Source: Trichoplax sp. H2
Lineage: Eukaryota; Placozoa; Uniplacotomia; Trichoplacea
DNA length: 22,208 bases
Assembly: GCA_003344405.1 (NCBI GenBank)
Contig: NOWV01000418.1
Coordinates: 1-22,208, forward strand
Reading direction: 5' to 3'
A program made the position numbers and the translations under genes. The notes below the pieces were generated by a model. That model was not told where the DNA came from and did not search any database. It saw only the letters and a list, made by a program, of their open reading frames with translations. Below, in pieces: positions 9,225 to 20,331 of the stretch. The first letter of the stretch is position 1; every line of letters starts with the position of its first letter.

Positions 9225-11344
9225 TCTGTACCCTATTGTTAGTTTACAGAAATTGTTGCAATGAAACATCTACTTTACTATATATTTACATAGATTACGT
9301 ATTCGCCTTCTCTGTGAATAATGATATAATTTGACGTAGTAAAAACTATAGCTTTTGTTTATTTCTAAAACTCATTAGATCGAAATAGTAAGTCGTAATG
9401 GTTTGACGTTAATTAACGCATTCCATTATACGTTATCGGCTGGGCTTAGGGCATGATTATAATAATTTTATTTTAACAGTAAGTAAACAGTTGATACCGA
9501 ACATGAGAAGCTGAAATTATTTACGGCATTGTACATGTATAGTACATGAAGTATTAAATACATGCTTTCAAACTGTACAATACAATAAATAAATAAATTT
9601 TATAGTACAGATCATATTATAGTATAGAAAAGCCAATAGTATCTTCGTTGTGTACATTCTTGGAATGGAGTCATATACTGATAGAGGTATTTATCTTGGT
9701 TATAGTACGATACTGATATTGGAAAGAGATGAATGTTTGATTGAATAATATTAAACCTGGGTATTAGACTTCTCGTGGATTTACAACTACAATATTCTAT
9801 TACGTTTCTTAATAATAATCTGCAAATGCGTTGTTAAAAATACTTCAAAGGCTGGTTTTTAGATGAGAAATTTTTGATCCTTGCTACAGTTACTAAATGG
9901 CTAATACCATAGCTGATTACCCGATATTAGAATACCAATCAAACAAAATTTCACTTGCTTATCTTGTACGATATGATATTGTGATTACATCTAGACGGAA
10001 TCTTTATTATTACTTGCATGAAAGTTTTACATGGTTTTTTCGTAAATACTCCTAGCATTCTCCTTGTTATTGTACTGTACAGCCTGTAAGCTTGTAAGAA
10101 TGAGCTACAGTAATAAACCATTACTGACTGCTTTGCACTGAAAGCTCGTTATGCAATGTCTGAAGAACATGAATAACTTAAAATAGTTTGTACAATTCTG
10201 CGAGGTAGAAGAATCCGTGGCATCACTCAATTACTGTATAGTTTCGTTGCTACTACATTTTACCTTATGGCTGCGTGAAATTCCTCTACCAATCTGAGTA
10301 ATAGATAACAGATGGCTTTTCTTGTAGTTCGGAATGTTGTGGGCTTTACTACAATCTGTCACTCAAACAACTCCCGAAAAAGGATGTAATCTTATCGTGC
10401 CTTATTGATTTAGTTTATCAACATTTATTCGTGAATACGAGTAAATTACATTGAAGTATGGTTGAGAAAATCTTGTGCATGAGCATATATATTTATATTT
10501 ATTGATTATTGAATTTATATGATTGAATTGTGATATGATCATTACTCGCGTATTTGCTACTAGAATATATACACAAGTTGAAACGGCTAAATCAACGTTA
10601 TCCACTAGCCTCGTCGTAGTAAAATAGGGCTGAGTAGCGTTAGTAATTTAAAAATGTAAAATAGTTCGCTTACAGGACTAGGAAATTTAAAACTCAGTAG
10701 CCGTTCAAAGCTACCTTTTTTGTATCATGTAGTTACGAAATGGTGTTTAAATACCTTAATATCAATGCTAAATGCAGGTCAAGACGATTGATTTACTGGT
10801 AAGGCATGGCTAAGAGCACTGGATAAATAAACGAGTGATTTGCACAGCAATAATTTCAGAACTGATCAAGTTTATTTAACTGCGAGAAACGTATAAAATG
10901 ATAAACAACAAGAATCGGTCTTGCTTTCGAACTTTGGAGTACAGTATGAGTACTTTCTAAAGAATGACAAAAAATATACTTACAATCATTGAAGAAATTT
11001 TCTACTGTAAACACTTTTTTGTGAAATCTTCTATGTTTACAAACATTCGTTCCCTACCGGCATAGATGTTCTACTGTATAATATGATATACATACTAAAA
11101 TTTTTATTTATATCCAATGTATTGTTGATTATCGTAAGTGATATGTAGATTTTTGATACTACATGAAAATATTCAGAAAGGAATGCAGTGATACGGCTTC
11201 TGATAGATGGTGATAATTAATTTGCGTTGATATTAATGCTCGTATAAACTACGGAGAGGATGTATTGCATTAGTTATTTTATTAATTAATTAATTCGATG
11301 CAACTATAATATAATCATCATGACAAAAGAATGTAACCCATGCT

Positions 11345-11391
11345 ATGGACTACTAGAAAAGTAACCGTAATGTTCCTTTCTAGTGGTCCAT
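11345..11391. repeat. Inverted repeat / hairpin, stem about 16 base pairs
   Basis: ATGGACTACTAGAAAAG (11345-11361) pairs with CTTTCTAGTGGTCCAT (11376-11391) with one T-G pair and one bulged A, leaving a loop of about 14 bases. The stem does not extend outwards. It is shorter than a usual microRNA precursor. It could equally be a degenerate MITE end pair or a cruciform site. Confidence 0.7.
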
Positions 11392-13837
11392 GTCCATACT
11401 GACTTGATTTTACGGCTGCACTAAAAAGCTGAAATGAATGATCATTGGTTTAGCGAAAATACGTAAGCTGCCAAGTTTTTGTCTGCAGTAAACGTATTGT
11501 CTTCTTGCTTGTTCTGCTCATCTTCGTTCCAACCCTATTAGAATGTATTCAAATAGTTACAAGTTCACATGACACTAATATTAGCTTACGGAATTTGCAA
11601 TGTGATAGATAAAACTCCCGAAACAATTTTGTTAATTTAAGAAAATTTTTTAACTGACAGGAGTGTGGAAGATGGGCCCCACCTATCATTCTATCTTTGC
11701 ACTTTATTGTATTACATCTTGCATTAATTAATTAATTAATAACCTTAGTATAATGTTAAAGCAGCAAATATAATTTAACGGAGACGTTTTGGTATTATTT
11801 AATGCTATCATAACAAAGGATCATTAAAAAGTAATTAAAATTTCAATTACGGAAATCACTATATATTCGAGCGTTTTTGTTATTATTCTTTAGAATCGTT
11901 TTACCCTTGTGCTGTGGGGATCATTTTAACCGAAGTCGAAGAAATTCATTAAGAACTTTTTCTGTTTCGAATCGCTACTTGAAGTTTTTTCACTTTTCTC
12001 TTTCGTCAAAGGTACGGTAATTCATAATTTACTCTCTTTGCTTTCGTTCATGGTTTACGATTCATATAAAGCCTGAAAGCAATTTTTCAAATGTCCATTC
12101 CTGGAGTTTTTTTAACTTCACCACATCGTTTGCTGAAAGGCTGAATCCAACGCCTTGAGTTATGTAGTGAAATATTTGCCTTTGATCAGCTACTATATCT
12201 GTTTTTCCTTACAAAGCAGGCTGATAGAACATTCATTTTACATCGATTAAGTAGCTCTATTTCAGTATAACAACATTTGAACGGGTACTTTAATCCTTTT
12301 GGACACGTTGTTATCTCATTGTAGGCAATTTACTCAACATTGATTGCCCAACTGTCTTCATTTATTATGATTTTTTATTTTAAATTGTAATTTCTCCATA
12401 GTCAATTCGGTAGGGTTTATATATTTAACCTGCGCTAAAATATAGAAATTTACTGCATACTCGTATATACAGCATGTCATGTTATGCATGTCCGTTGTTT
12501 TTCAGCATTTGACAATAAATTGACTGGTTGCCGCTCCTTAAGATTTCAATTGTTTTGCAGTAAGACTTCCGTCCAGTTTGCTATTTGTACCTGCCTAAGA
12601 GTACTCTATCTACGACGCCCTAGCTGTCCTTTCTAAAGCTTTGCCCATTACTAAAGCTCATAAATCTGTGCACGCCCTAAATTAAGAGCATGGGATGTAA
12701 TTATGTGTGTATACTGTCCTATATAATTTTTATTATTACTATATTATAATAGCATATACATACTGTACAGTACGTATTTATGCATAACAGACGCTTACAA
12801 TGACGTTCTATTTTACCGCCGGTCCCACGATAGACAAATGCATTAAGAAAAAGTTTACATTGACCATTCACTAGATGGTATTACCAACTACAATGCAATG
12901 CAAAATAGCTATTGAATGTTTACACTGCACTTCTTAGCATTTCGTCATGGACTTTATTATTCCCAGATGATTTTAAATTACTGTAACAGTAAATTATTCA
13001 TACTATTTTATACAATATGCTACGTCCAATTGTTTACAACGGCAATGTTATATAAGTTCAACATTATGCGTCATAGTGGTACAGTCAAAAAATATTATTG
13101 TTTTACCGTTTATATATCAGTTACTACTACGATACACTAATTCTAACTTTTATAAACCATTAAGCTAAAAATGCTAACTTTCGCTTGATATATAGTAAAT
13201 TGTTTGCTGGAGTTCCCATGTAGGGCATTGTAGCGCTTGCGTTATTCCTAGATGTTGTTATATACTATACTGCACTGTATCTAAATGATTGCATTGATTT
13301 GTGTTAGTACGAGTTAAATGAGCGATTATTCTGTAATCACAGTTTATCATGGAAACTAAAATTAGTATTAGTGAAATAGTGCTAGTGTAGAGATTACTCG
13401 TCACTCACAAGTATTGTTAAGAATTGGACCTTCGAATGCAACATTACTATTACATTATAGCGCATTGTGAACTACAATTGTAAAAATAGTATATTTGATT
13501 AAATTGTAGTGTTATTATTAGTCGTTTTAAGCTTGGACATTCATTTATAATCGTTAAGCTGTACGTTGTGCATATTAGATTAATAGTTTCGGTCATCTGA
13601 TGTGATGCTGAGTTGTTACAATTTATGCTTGGTTTGTTTTGATTTTGGAATATTGACAGTTTCAGGTGGCTATTTCCAATGCCATGTTGTATATTGAGTT
13701 TAGCGAACACTGGCTTTTTATTTTAAAATTTGACTGGGAAGTTGTGTCAGCAATCTCCCACACAACACAGTACGCTTGCGTATGATAGCGCTTTGTAGAC
13801 TACGAGCAATTCACTTAACGGTTTCATCATTACATCA

Positions 13838-13850
13838 TTTTAAAATATAG
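13838..13850 (+). promoter_or_regulatory. TATA-like element upstream of the SLC6 start codon
   Basis: TTTTAAAATATAG lies about 60 bases before the ATG. In DNA this AT-rich the match is weak evidence, and the TATAG ends could also serve as 3' splice sites for an upstream non-coding exon. No transcription start can be fixed from sequence alone. Confidence 0.15.
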
Positions 13851-13907
13851 GTTTATTATAGCCGTTTAGATTACAATTCTTTAAACATCAATTAATTTAC
13901 GAATACC

Positions 13908-16900
13908 ATGTCGGAAAAAAAAAAGTATATCGAGGACAATGGAGAAGAGGACACGGAACGTGGCCACTGGGGACACAAAATGGACTTTATGCTGTCTTGC
14001 ATTGGTTATGCTGTAGGTCTTGGTAATGTATGGCGATTTCCATACCTATGTGCTGCTAGCGGAGGAGGTAAACTATAAAGCTACATTATTTTCATACGTA
14101 AACTGTTTAGAGTTTAACGGTATATCACAGTGTTGTATTAAACATTATACATGTATGAGTTTAATTCGTGGTAGAAATATACCTAGATATAGTTTTATCA
14201 GCTCCTTCGACGTAAATTGCTTTGGGTTCGAGATTCACAATTCCTATCATTTGATTATACGATGTAGGAGCTTTCCTTATTCCGTATTGTACCATGTTAA
14301 TCCTTGTCGGAATACCTATTTTCTTTATGGAACTTGCAATTGGCCAATATACGCAAGAGGGACCTCTTAAAGTATGGGAAAATCTGTTTCCTTTACTGAA
14401 AGGTGCGTTATCATTAAATGGTTACTTTACAAATGTTTGGCAACGATCTAAAATTGCAGACTCTGATAATTTATTTTACTGCATGTTTAAAAAGTGATGA
14501 ACTGTTTCGTCGGTTTTATATAATGAACAGGTGTTGGTTACGCTATGCTGGTGTGCTCTTTCGGTGTTGGTGTTTACTACAACATCATCATTGCTTGGTG
14601 CTACTACTTTATGTTTGCATCTATGCAAGATCCATTACCTTGGGCAAGTTGCAATCATACATGGAATACCGCAACCTGCCGTGTGAGTGTAGTACGATGC
14701 CCTGCAGCTAATGCAACCGCGGCCCCTACCACTATGATTACTAGAGCAATTAACGCTACTAAAGCTCCTTGCCTCCCGATTAATGCACCTGTAACTACAC
14801 CTAGTGAAGAATATTGGAAGTAAGTTGCTGGATAATCAATAATTGAAAATATGAATTCTTGAATGATGTACAGTAGTACTACTTAATTGTTTATATAAGA
14901 GAATGCGATCGTAGGTTACTACATTTAGTGAAATTGCCAGTAGTAATACAATTCTAAATGGCGACAGTTGGGTACCAAACCTGTATTTCAAAATTTCTAA
15001 AAGGGAATAATTTTTGATTTTAGTCGTGAGGTATTAAAAATTAGCTCTGGAATTGGTCAACCTGGTGAAGTTCGATGGCATTTAGCTTTGTGTTTATTGT
15101 TGGCTTGGATTGTAATTTATTTCTGTATTTTCAAGGGTATTAAATCATCTGGAAAGGTATATGCAATATTAATAATGCATGTTGATGCAGAATCATCTTA
15201 ATTAATATCTCAGTTTCCTAATTAACCGTGTTCTTTTGGGAATGAAATAGGTCGTATATTTCTCTGCCACCTTTCCTTACGTCGTGCTTGTAATTTTATT
15301 AATCCGTGGAGTAACTCTTCCAGGCCATTTAGATGGAATTCTATTTTATCTAACTCCTAGATGGGAGAAACTTGGGGATGCGAACGTGTGGGCATCTGCG
15401 ACTACACAAATTTTCTTTTCGCTTAGTGTAGGTTTTGGAGGTTTGATTACTATGGCCAGCTATAACCAGTTTTATAATAACTGTTTTAGGTAATGTTTTA
15501 TATACACGGTGTATCGTAAAATTATACTAAATCATTTTTGTGACGTGCTTAAGACAAATCGTTAACTTATTACTCGTACTGCTTTAGGGATTCTTTAACA
15601 GTATCATTGATCAACTGTGGCACCAGTTTCTTTGCTGGTTTTGTAATCTTTTCAGTTGTTGGTTTCATGGCCTATGCTTCTGGTAGACCAGTTGAAGCAG
15701 TTGCAGATCAAGGTAAGGGAATAATTAACTCTTTGACTAGTTAAATTGTAGCATTTTAGAAATCTGTATCAGTTTTTGATTTGCCTACCATCAATTTTTT
15801 TGTCTCGTTGTATAGGTGTTAGTCTCGCGTTTATTGTTTATCCTGCCGCTGTAGCTCAGATGCCTGTATCGCAATTATGGTCAATTATATTTTTCTTTAT
15901 GTTGATAACCCTTGGAATGGATAGCCAGGTAGGATAGTATTTAGTAGTAGCGTGTTGTCGACTTACTGCTGGATATGTAACTTAGATATGCAGAGTATTA
16001 CTATGCTAACATCGATGGCTTTGTCTAAATTGAGGTCTATTTTATATTACTGGAATTGTTATAGATGATTATTGGCTGATCTGACTTTTAACTATGACTA
16101 AGTGAAATTTTTTTCTTTTAATTTTAAAGTTCGCCTTCATGGAAACTATTATTACTGCTGCCGTTGATGAGTATCCATCTGTATTAAGGTCAAGAAAGTG
16201 GATTATCAGTATGATTGGCTGTTGCCTTATGTATCTATTAGGCCTTCCTTGCGCAACACAAGCTGGCGCTTACGTTGTACAATTGTTGGACGACCACGTT
16301 GCCGGAATCTCGTTATTGATTTTGTGCATCTTCGAATGCATTGCTGTTGGCTGGGGATATGGTAAGATTGTGAATTATACTGTAACCAAACTGTTGGAAC
16401 TGATTACTGTGAAAACTGTCTTAGTAACATTTTGAATTTGAATTAATGCATATATAGGCGCATTTAGGCTTGCCAAAGACATCGAAAAAATGATTGGTTA
16501 TAAACCATTTTTGTATTACTGGTGGATCTTGTGTTGGAAGTTTATTTCACTTGGCACTCTTTTGGTAGGTTGTTTAATCGTTTTAAATACGATTATAACG
16601 CAAATGGATTGTATCTGCTCAAATTTTGATGTTAATTCTCTGTTCATTTTGGATATTTAGTTTGTAACTGTCTTCAAGATTGTTGGATATACTCCATCTT
16701 CATACGGTGGAAAACCTATGCCTGCTTGGGCAGATGGTGTTGGATGGTTTACTGCGTGCTGTTCCATGGTATTCATCCCTGGAATTGCAATCTTTAAATT
16801 ATTTACCGCAAATGGCTCTTGGAGCGATGTAAGATATAGCTAAACAATCTACAATTATTCTGACCTTCTGTATCGTAATGTACAAAAATGATTTCGCAAA

Positions 16901-17040
16901 CTAAAATGGTTATCTTCTACTCACAGCGATTTAGAGAATTAACAACACCAAGAGATGATAAGTTTGGTGATTTGCAAGTGAGCTACTTAGAACACAAGAT
17001 CAGAAAGGAAAACGTTACTTTGGCAGAGCAAAATGTGTAA
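13908..17040 (+). CDS. SLC6-family Na+/Cl- dependent amino-acid transporter, 11 exons, 604 aa
   Basis: Exons: 13908-14067, 14268-14402, 14531-14819, 15024-15156, 15251-15489, 15588-15712, 15816-15928, 16130-16361, 16458-16564, 16661-16828 and 16927-17040. All introns are GT-AG, the frame is unbroken, and the total is 1815 bases, the usual SLC6 size. The ATG has A at -3 and gives a 25-residue cytosolic N-terminus holding the R18-x-x-W21 gate motif. TM1 has [16 protein letters not shown], with Na1 ligands A35 and N40 and gate R43. Chloride residues Y60, Q292, S296, N328 and S332 are all present. Na2 residues L393, D396 and S397 are present, as are TM3 Y115 and the outer gate D452. The large loop after TM3 has the conserved pair C139/C148 and sequons at N140, N159 and N173. 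Twelve membrane segments fit. Family knowledge implies plasma-membrane uptake driven by Na+ and Cl-. G37, where monoamine carriers have Asp, suggests an amino-acid or GABA-like substrate. TM6 (S298, F301, [10 protein letters not shown]) is closest to glycine/proline-type carriers, while TM4 looks GABA/taurine-like, so the exact substrate is open. Confidence 0.95.
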
Positions 17041-18617
17041 TATTTCAATTGGTTGTCTATTTGATTTGTTCAGTTAGTTATCAGCTACCGAATTTTTTGA
17101 ATGCTCATCGATTGCTGTAATTTATGGCATGTATTTAAGAATTATCTCTTACAACCGTAAATGATATTACTCAACTATATATAAGCAAAATGTTTAATTT
17201 TGAATATACCCCATTTAGCATCCCATTAAAATTAATTAAAACTATTTTACTTGATATGGTGGAATCTATTCTTGATGATTTTGTAAATGCCATATTCGTT
17301 TTCAGTAACGTTAATATAAAATTAACACTTCACATACCCCAACGTATAACCGTGAATAACACTTATCAAAGGGATGAGGCGTTAAACGGATGATACAAAA
17401 TACTTTTACTTCAAAAGCGGTGTGGTTGACACGACACCTGTTATTGGTATAGTTAGTAATGAGCCAAAGTTCTATTTTAAAGCGGTTTACCCCTGCCTTC
17501 AATTTAAGAGCTATTTGTTAGTGGAAATACTTCCTTCTTTGGCAACGATCTACCTAATGGCTAATAATGTTGTCGTATTTTGAGAGAAATATTGCAACAT
17601 TCTTGATTTATGAAGTGCTAATTAAGTTAAAGTATTGCTTTTGGTTCATACGCTGCTGTAAAATTATAGTAATCACTATGTTAGAGGATGGCTAACTTGA
17701 AATTTCATCGAAATGACTATTTTTCAACAATAAAGGTTGATTATTAATATGGAAGCAGTTGTTTGTTTTAGTTGCTTGATTATGCTGTGACTTAAACTAT
17801 TGACGGAATTGTAAAGCAGCTCTTATTTAACGCTACGGGATAAGTAAACTTGTCTGTAGGTAATTGCAATTAGCTAATGCATACGGTGAAATGTCGAATC
17901 ACATTTTTTATCACTTTCATAACAATAAAGGACTAGTAATTCATAGTAGTGCAATTTAAAAAGCCTTATATGATACATACCATGTGACATGTACTTTGCA
18001 ATATATGTTATGGTTGCGATTACGTGATATAGCAGCAGTTCTGAGCGATAAGATATTACAGTTGCAAATTTACGAATCGCAACAGCCAAAGTGTGTGCTA
18101 TATATAGTGTAATTTATTTCGGAAAATATGAAAGCCACGTAATATTTTTACTTGGGCGTTATAATACAAATCTGAATGATGCTTTAATTTTCAAGAGTAC
18201 TACAGACGTTATTGGGCATTATGTAATATGCTATAAAACGAGTCTACAACCACTCTAAGTCAAAATTTCATTTAGTACCGCTATAAATTAGTTTATAATT
18301 AAATATAGCGTTCAGTTGTGATACCCGATACTATATCAAATGTATGAATCCTTCTAGAGATATAGAGATGAAATATAGCAAGTGTTATAATTGAAACTAG
18401 CGAAACCAGTGAAAAATTTCCACGGAATGTAATGCTATTTTAAGTTAATAGTTGTAATAGAGTTAAGAGGTCCAAAACTCCTTGATATTAAAATATATTA
18501 GCTAATATGAAATTTAGTCCTATATTATATTCGGTAACATTTAAAGTACTGCACTATATACAATACGTTAAGTGAAAGCTGCACGATGTTTTATCCTAGT
18601 CGATCATTTCCATTTAG
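17041..18617. other. 3' flank of the SLC6 gene, no further gene seen
   Basis: There is no AATAAA close to the stop codon. ATTAAA occurs at 17225-17230 and AATAAA at 17729-17734, so the 3' end of the transcript cannot be fixed. A 67-codon frame at 17190-17393 has a mild coding-like codon bias but sits where a 3' UTR is expected, and no product is recognised. The minus-strand frame at 17874-18089 shows nothing coding-like. Confidence 0.5.
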
Positions 18618-19412
18618 CAATGTAACCTTAATGCTGATATTCTTTAACGCTCGCGCCCTTGATAAAGCAGAGACTACTAAACAACAGTGCTAAAAGAGAG
18701 AGTGACTGTCAACGACTTTCGTCGGCCAAAATGCGAAGGCTAACTATTTATCAGTCCCTAGTTAAAGCGACATGTACAATAATTGTCTATATTTACAATA
18801 CTTTGTCTGTTAAGTTAAGACTACACGAAAGTAAGATTGAAAATTTAATTTGGTTTAATTCATTCATAAAGTTATAAATTACAGGCGATTCGTTATGTGT
18901 ATATAAAGTTATATGCTCAGTCTGGAAAATTGTACATGTGCAGTATTGCATGCGAAGTATAACGAGCGATGGGTCTACCAGTAATTAATAATAATTAATA
19001 AAATACGCATATGCATTATCATTCTAGGCTAACTTCAATTTTTAATAATTCTGCTTGATGATCAAGTGCGATATATTAATTTAGCATACGGAGAATTAGA
19101 TAATTAGCCTGTGCATAAAAGACGCCGTCTGGTAGTGAATAGTAGCCAAAGCACTTGTACGATTGGATAATTCTAGTCACTAAGTTTAGAGTGAATGAAT
19201 GTTGGTATGATACTTGTCCAGAATTGTCTAATCATGCAATTGATACATCAGCTGCTTCTTATTGTATTGTAAACTGAAAGTATTCTATAATTATAATATG
19301 AAAGTAATTTAATGTATTTAAAGATGATACTTCAATAGTATAGACTAAAGTGTCGTGATCGATAGCAACTCACAATTTCGGATTTTTTTCTTATTTATGA
19401 GAAAGTTTTATT
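18618..19412 (+). repeat. Second direct duplication, left copy (795 bases)
   Basis: It matches 19433-20331 with about 15 substitutions that I can count by hand (near 2 percent) and one 104-base difference, the insert at 19839-19942 in the right copy. It ends at the last base before the second gap. A 72-codon frame at 18659-18877 is broken by CAG to TAG in the other copy, so it is unlikely to be a gene. Confidence 0.92.
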
Positions 19413-19432
19413 NNNNNNNNNNNNNNNNNNNN
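19413..19432. other. Assembly gap, 20 N
   Basis: This is a second run of exactly 20 ambiguous bases, again with sequence-overlapping contig ends on both sides. Equal length at both gaps points to a fixed placeholder rather than a measured distance. Confidence 0.95.
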
Positions 19433-20331
19433 CAATGTAACCTTAATGCTGATATTCTTTAACGCTCGCGCCCTTGATAAAGCAGAGACTACTAAACAAC
19501 AGTGCTAAAAGAGAGAGTGACTGTCAACGACTTTCGTCGGCCAAAATGCGAAGGCTAACTATTTATTAGTCCCTAGTTAAAGCGACATGTATAATAATTG
19601 TCTATATTTACAATACTTTGTCTGTTAAGTGAAGACTCCACGAAAGCAAGATTGAAAATTTAATTTGGTTTAATTCATTCATAAAGTTATAAATTACAGG
19701 CGATTCGTTATGTGTATATAAAGTTATATGCTCAGTCTGGAAAATTGTACATGTGCAGTATTGCATGCGAAGTATAACGAGCGATGGGTCTACCAGTAAT
19801 TAATAATAATTAATAAAATACGCATATGCATTATCATTAAGATAGAACTGATAGACATGAGATCAGCAACGATTTTATATATATATTTGCAAATGTGTTG
19901 TCAAAATTTCAATATCTGTGATTTCCACTGCTGTTCCATCTTCTAGGCTAACTTCAATTTTTAATAATGCAGCTTGATGGTCAAGTGCGATATATTAATT
20001 TAGCATACAGAGAATTAGATAATTAACCTGTGCATAAAAGACGCCGTCTGGTAGTGAATAGTAGCCAAAGCACTTCTACGATTGGATAATTCTAGTCATT
20101 AAGTTTAGAGTGAATGAATGTTGGTATGATACTTGTCCAGAATTGTCTAATCATGCAATTGATACATCAGTTTCTTCTTATTGTATTGTAAACTGAAAGT
20201 ATTCTATAGTTATAATATGAAAGTAATTTAATGTATTTAAAGATGATACTTCAATAGTATAGACTAAAGTGTCGTGATCGATAGCAACTCACAATTTCGG
20301 ATTTTTTTCTTATTTATGAGAAAGTTTTATT
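19433..20331 (+). repeat. Second direct duplication, right copy (899 bases)
   Basis: It begins at the first base after the gap, where it equals 18618 onward, and runs to the base that corresponds to the end of the left contig. The length difference of 104 bases is fully explained by a single insert, so the rest is collinear with substitutions only. Confidence 0.92.
19839..19942. mobile_element. 104-base MITE-like insert with terminal inverted repeats
   Basis: It is present in the right copy and cleanly absent from the left copy, whose empty site reads TCATT/CTAGG. The insert starts AAGATAGAACTG and its end, reverse-complemented, reads AAGATGGAACAG, so 10 of 12 terminal positions match as inverted repeats. 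It is non-coding and AT-rich, with a short TATATATAT core. If the final TT is taken as a target duplication the element is 102 bases flanked by TT; otherwise no target duplication is visible. The element is too small to encode a transposase, so movement would need one supplied elsewhere. The alternative is a simple deletion in the left copy. Confidence 0.5.

Larger units (their letters stand above)
9225..13907. other. Gene-poor region upstream of the SLC6 gene
   Basis: No exon-like frame was supported. Visible structures are scattered TACTGTAC motifs (about 9210, 10071, 10934, 12761), ATTA tetranucleotide runs at about 11280-11296 and 11723-11742, and a hairpin at 11345-11391. Open frames at 10402-10605 (minus), 12916-13140 (plus) and 13450-13710 (minus) are very AT-rich, with Ile/Asn/Tyr/Lys-heavy products typical of non-coding DNA. 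The last 200 bases presumably contain the transporter promoter. Confidence 0.55.

Noticed and set aside
14222-14240. GGTTCGAGATTC resembling a tRNA B box
   Set aside because: It lies within intron 1, lacks the trailing CC and has no matching A box or cloverleaf upstream.
14020-14823. Open frames of 116, 67, 97 and 92 codons inside the SLC6 gene
   Set aside because: They read through introns or alternate frames of exons 1 to 3. The spliced model explains the true coding parts.
17190-17393. 67-codon frame downstream of the SLC6 stop
   Set aside because: It is very AT-rich, lies in the likely 3' UTR, and has no motif; the mild purine-first bias alone is not enough.
18659-18877. 72-codon frame in the second duplicated block
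   Set aside because: The right copy has CAG changed to TAG in this frame, there is no ATG at the start, and the composition is like the surrounding DNA.
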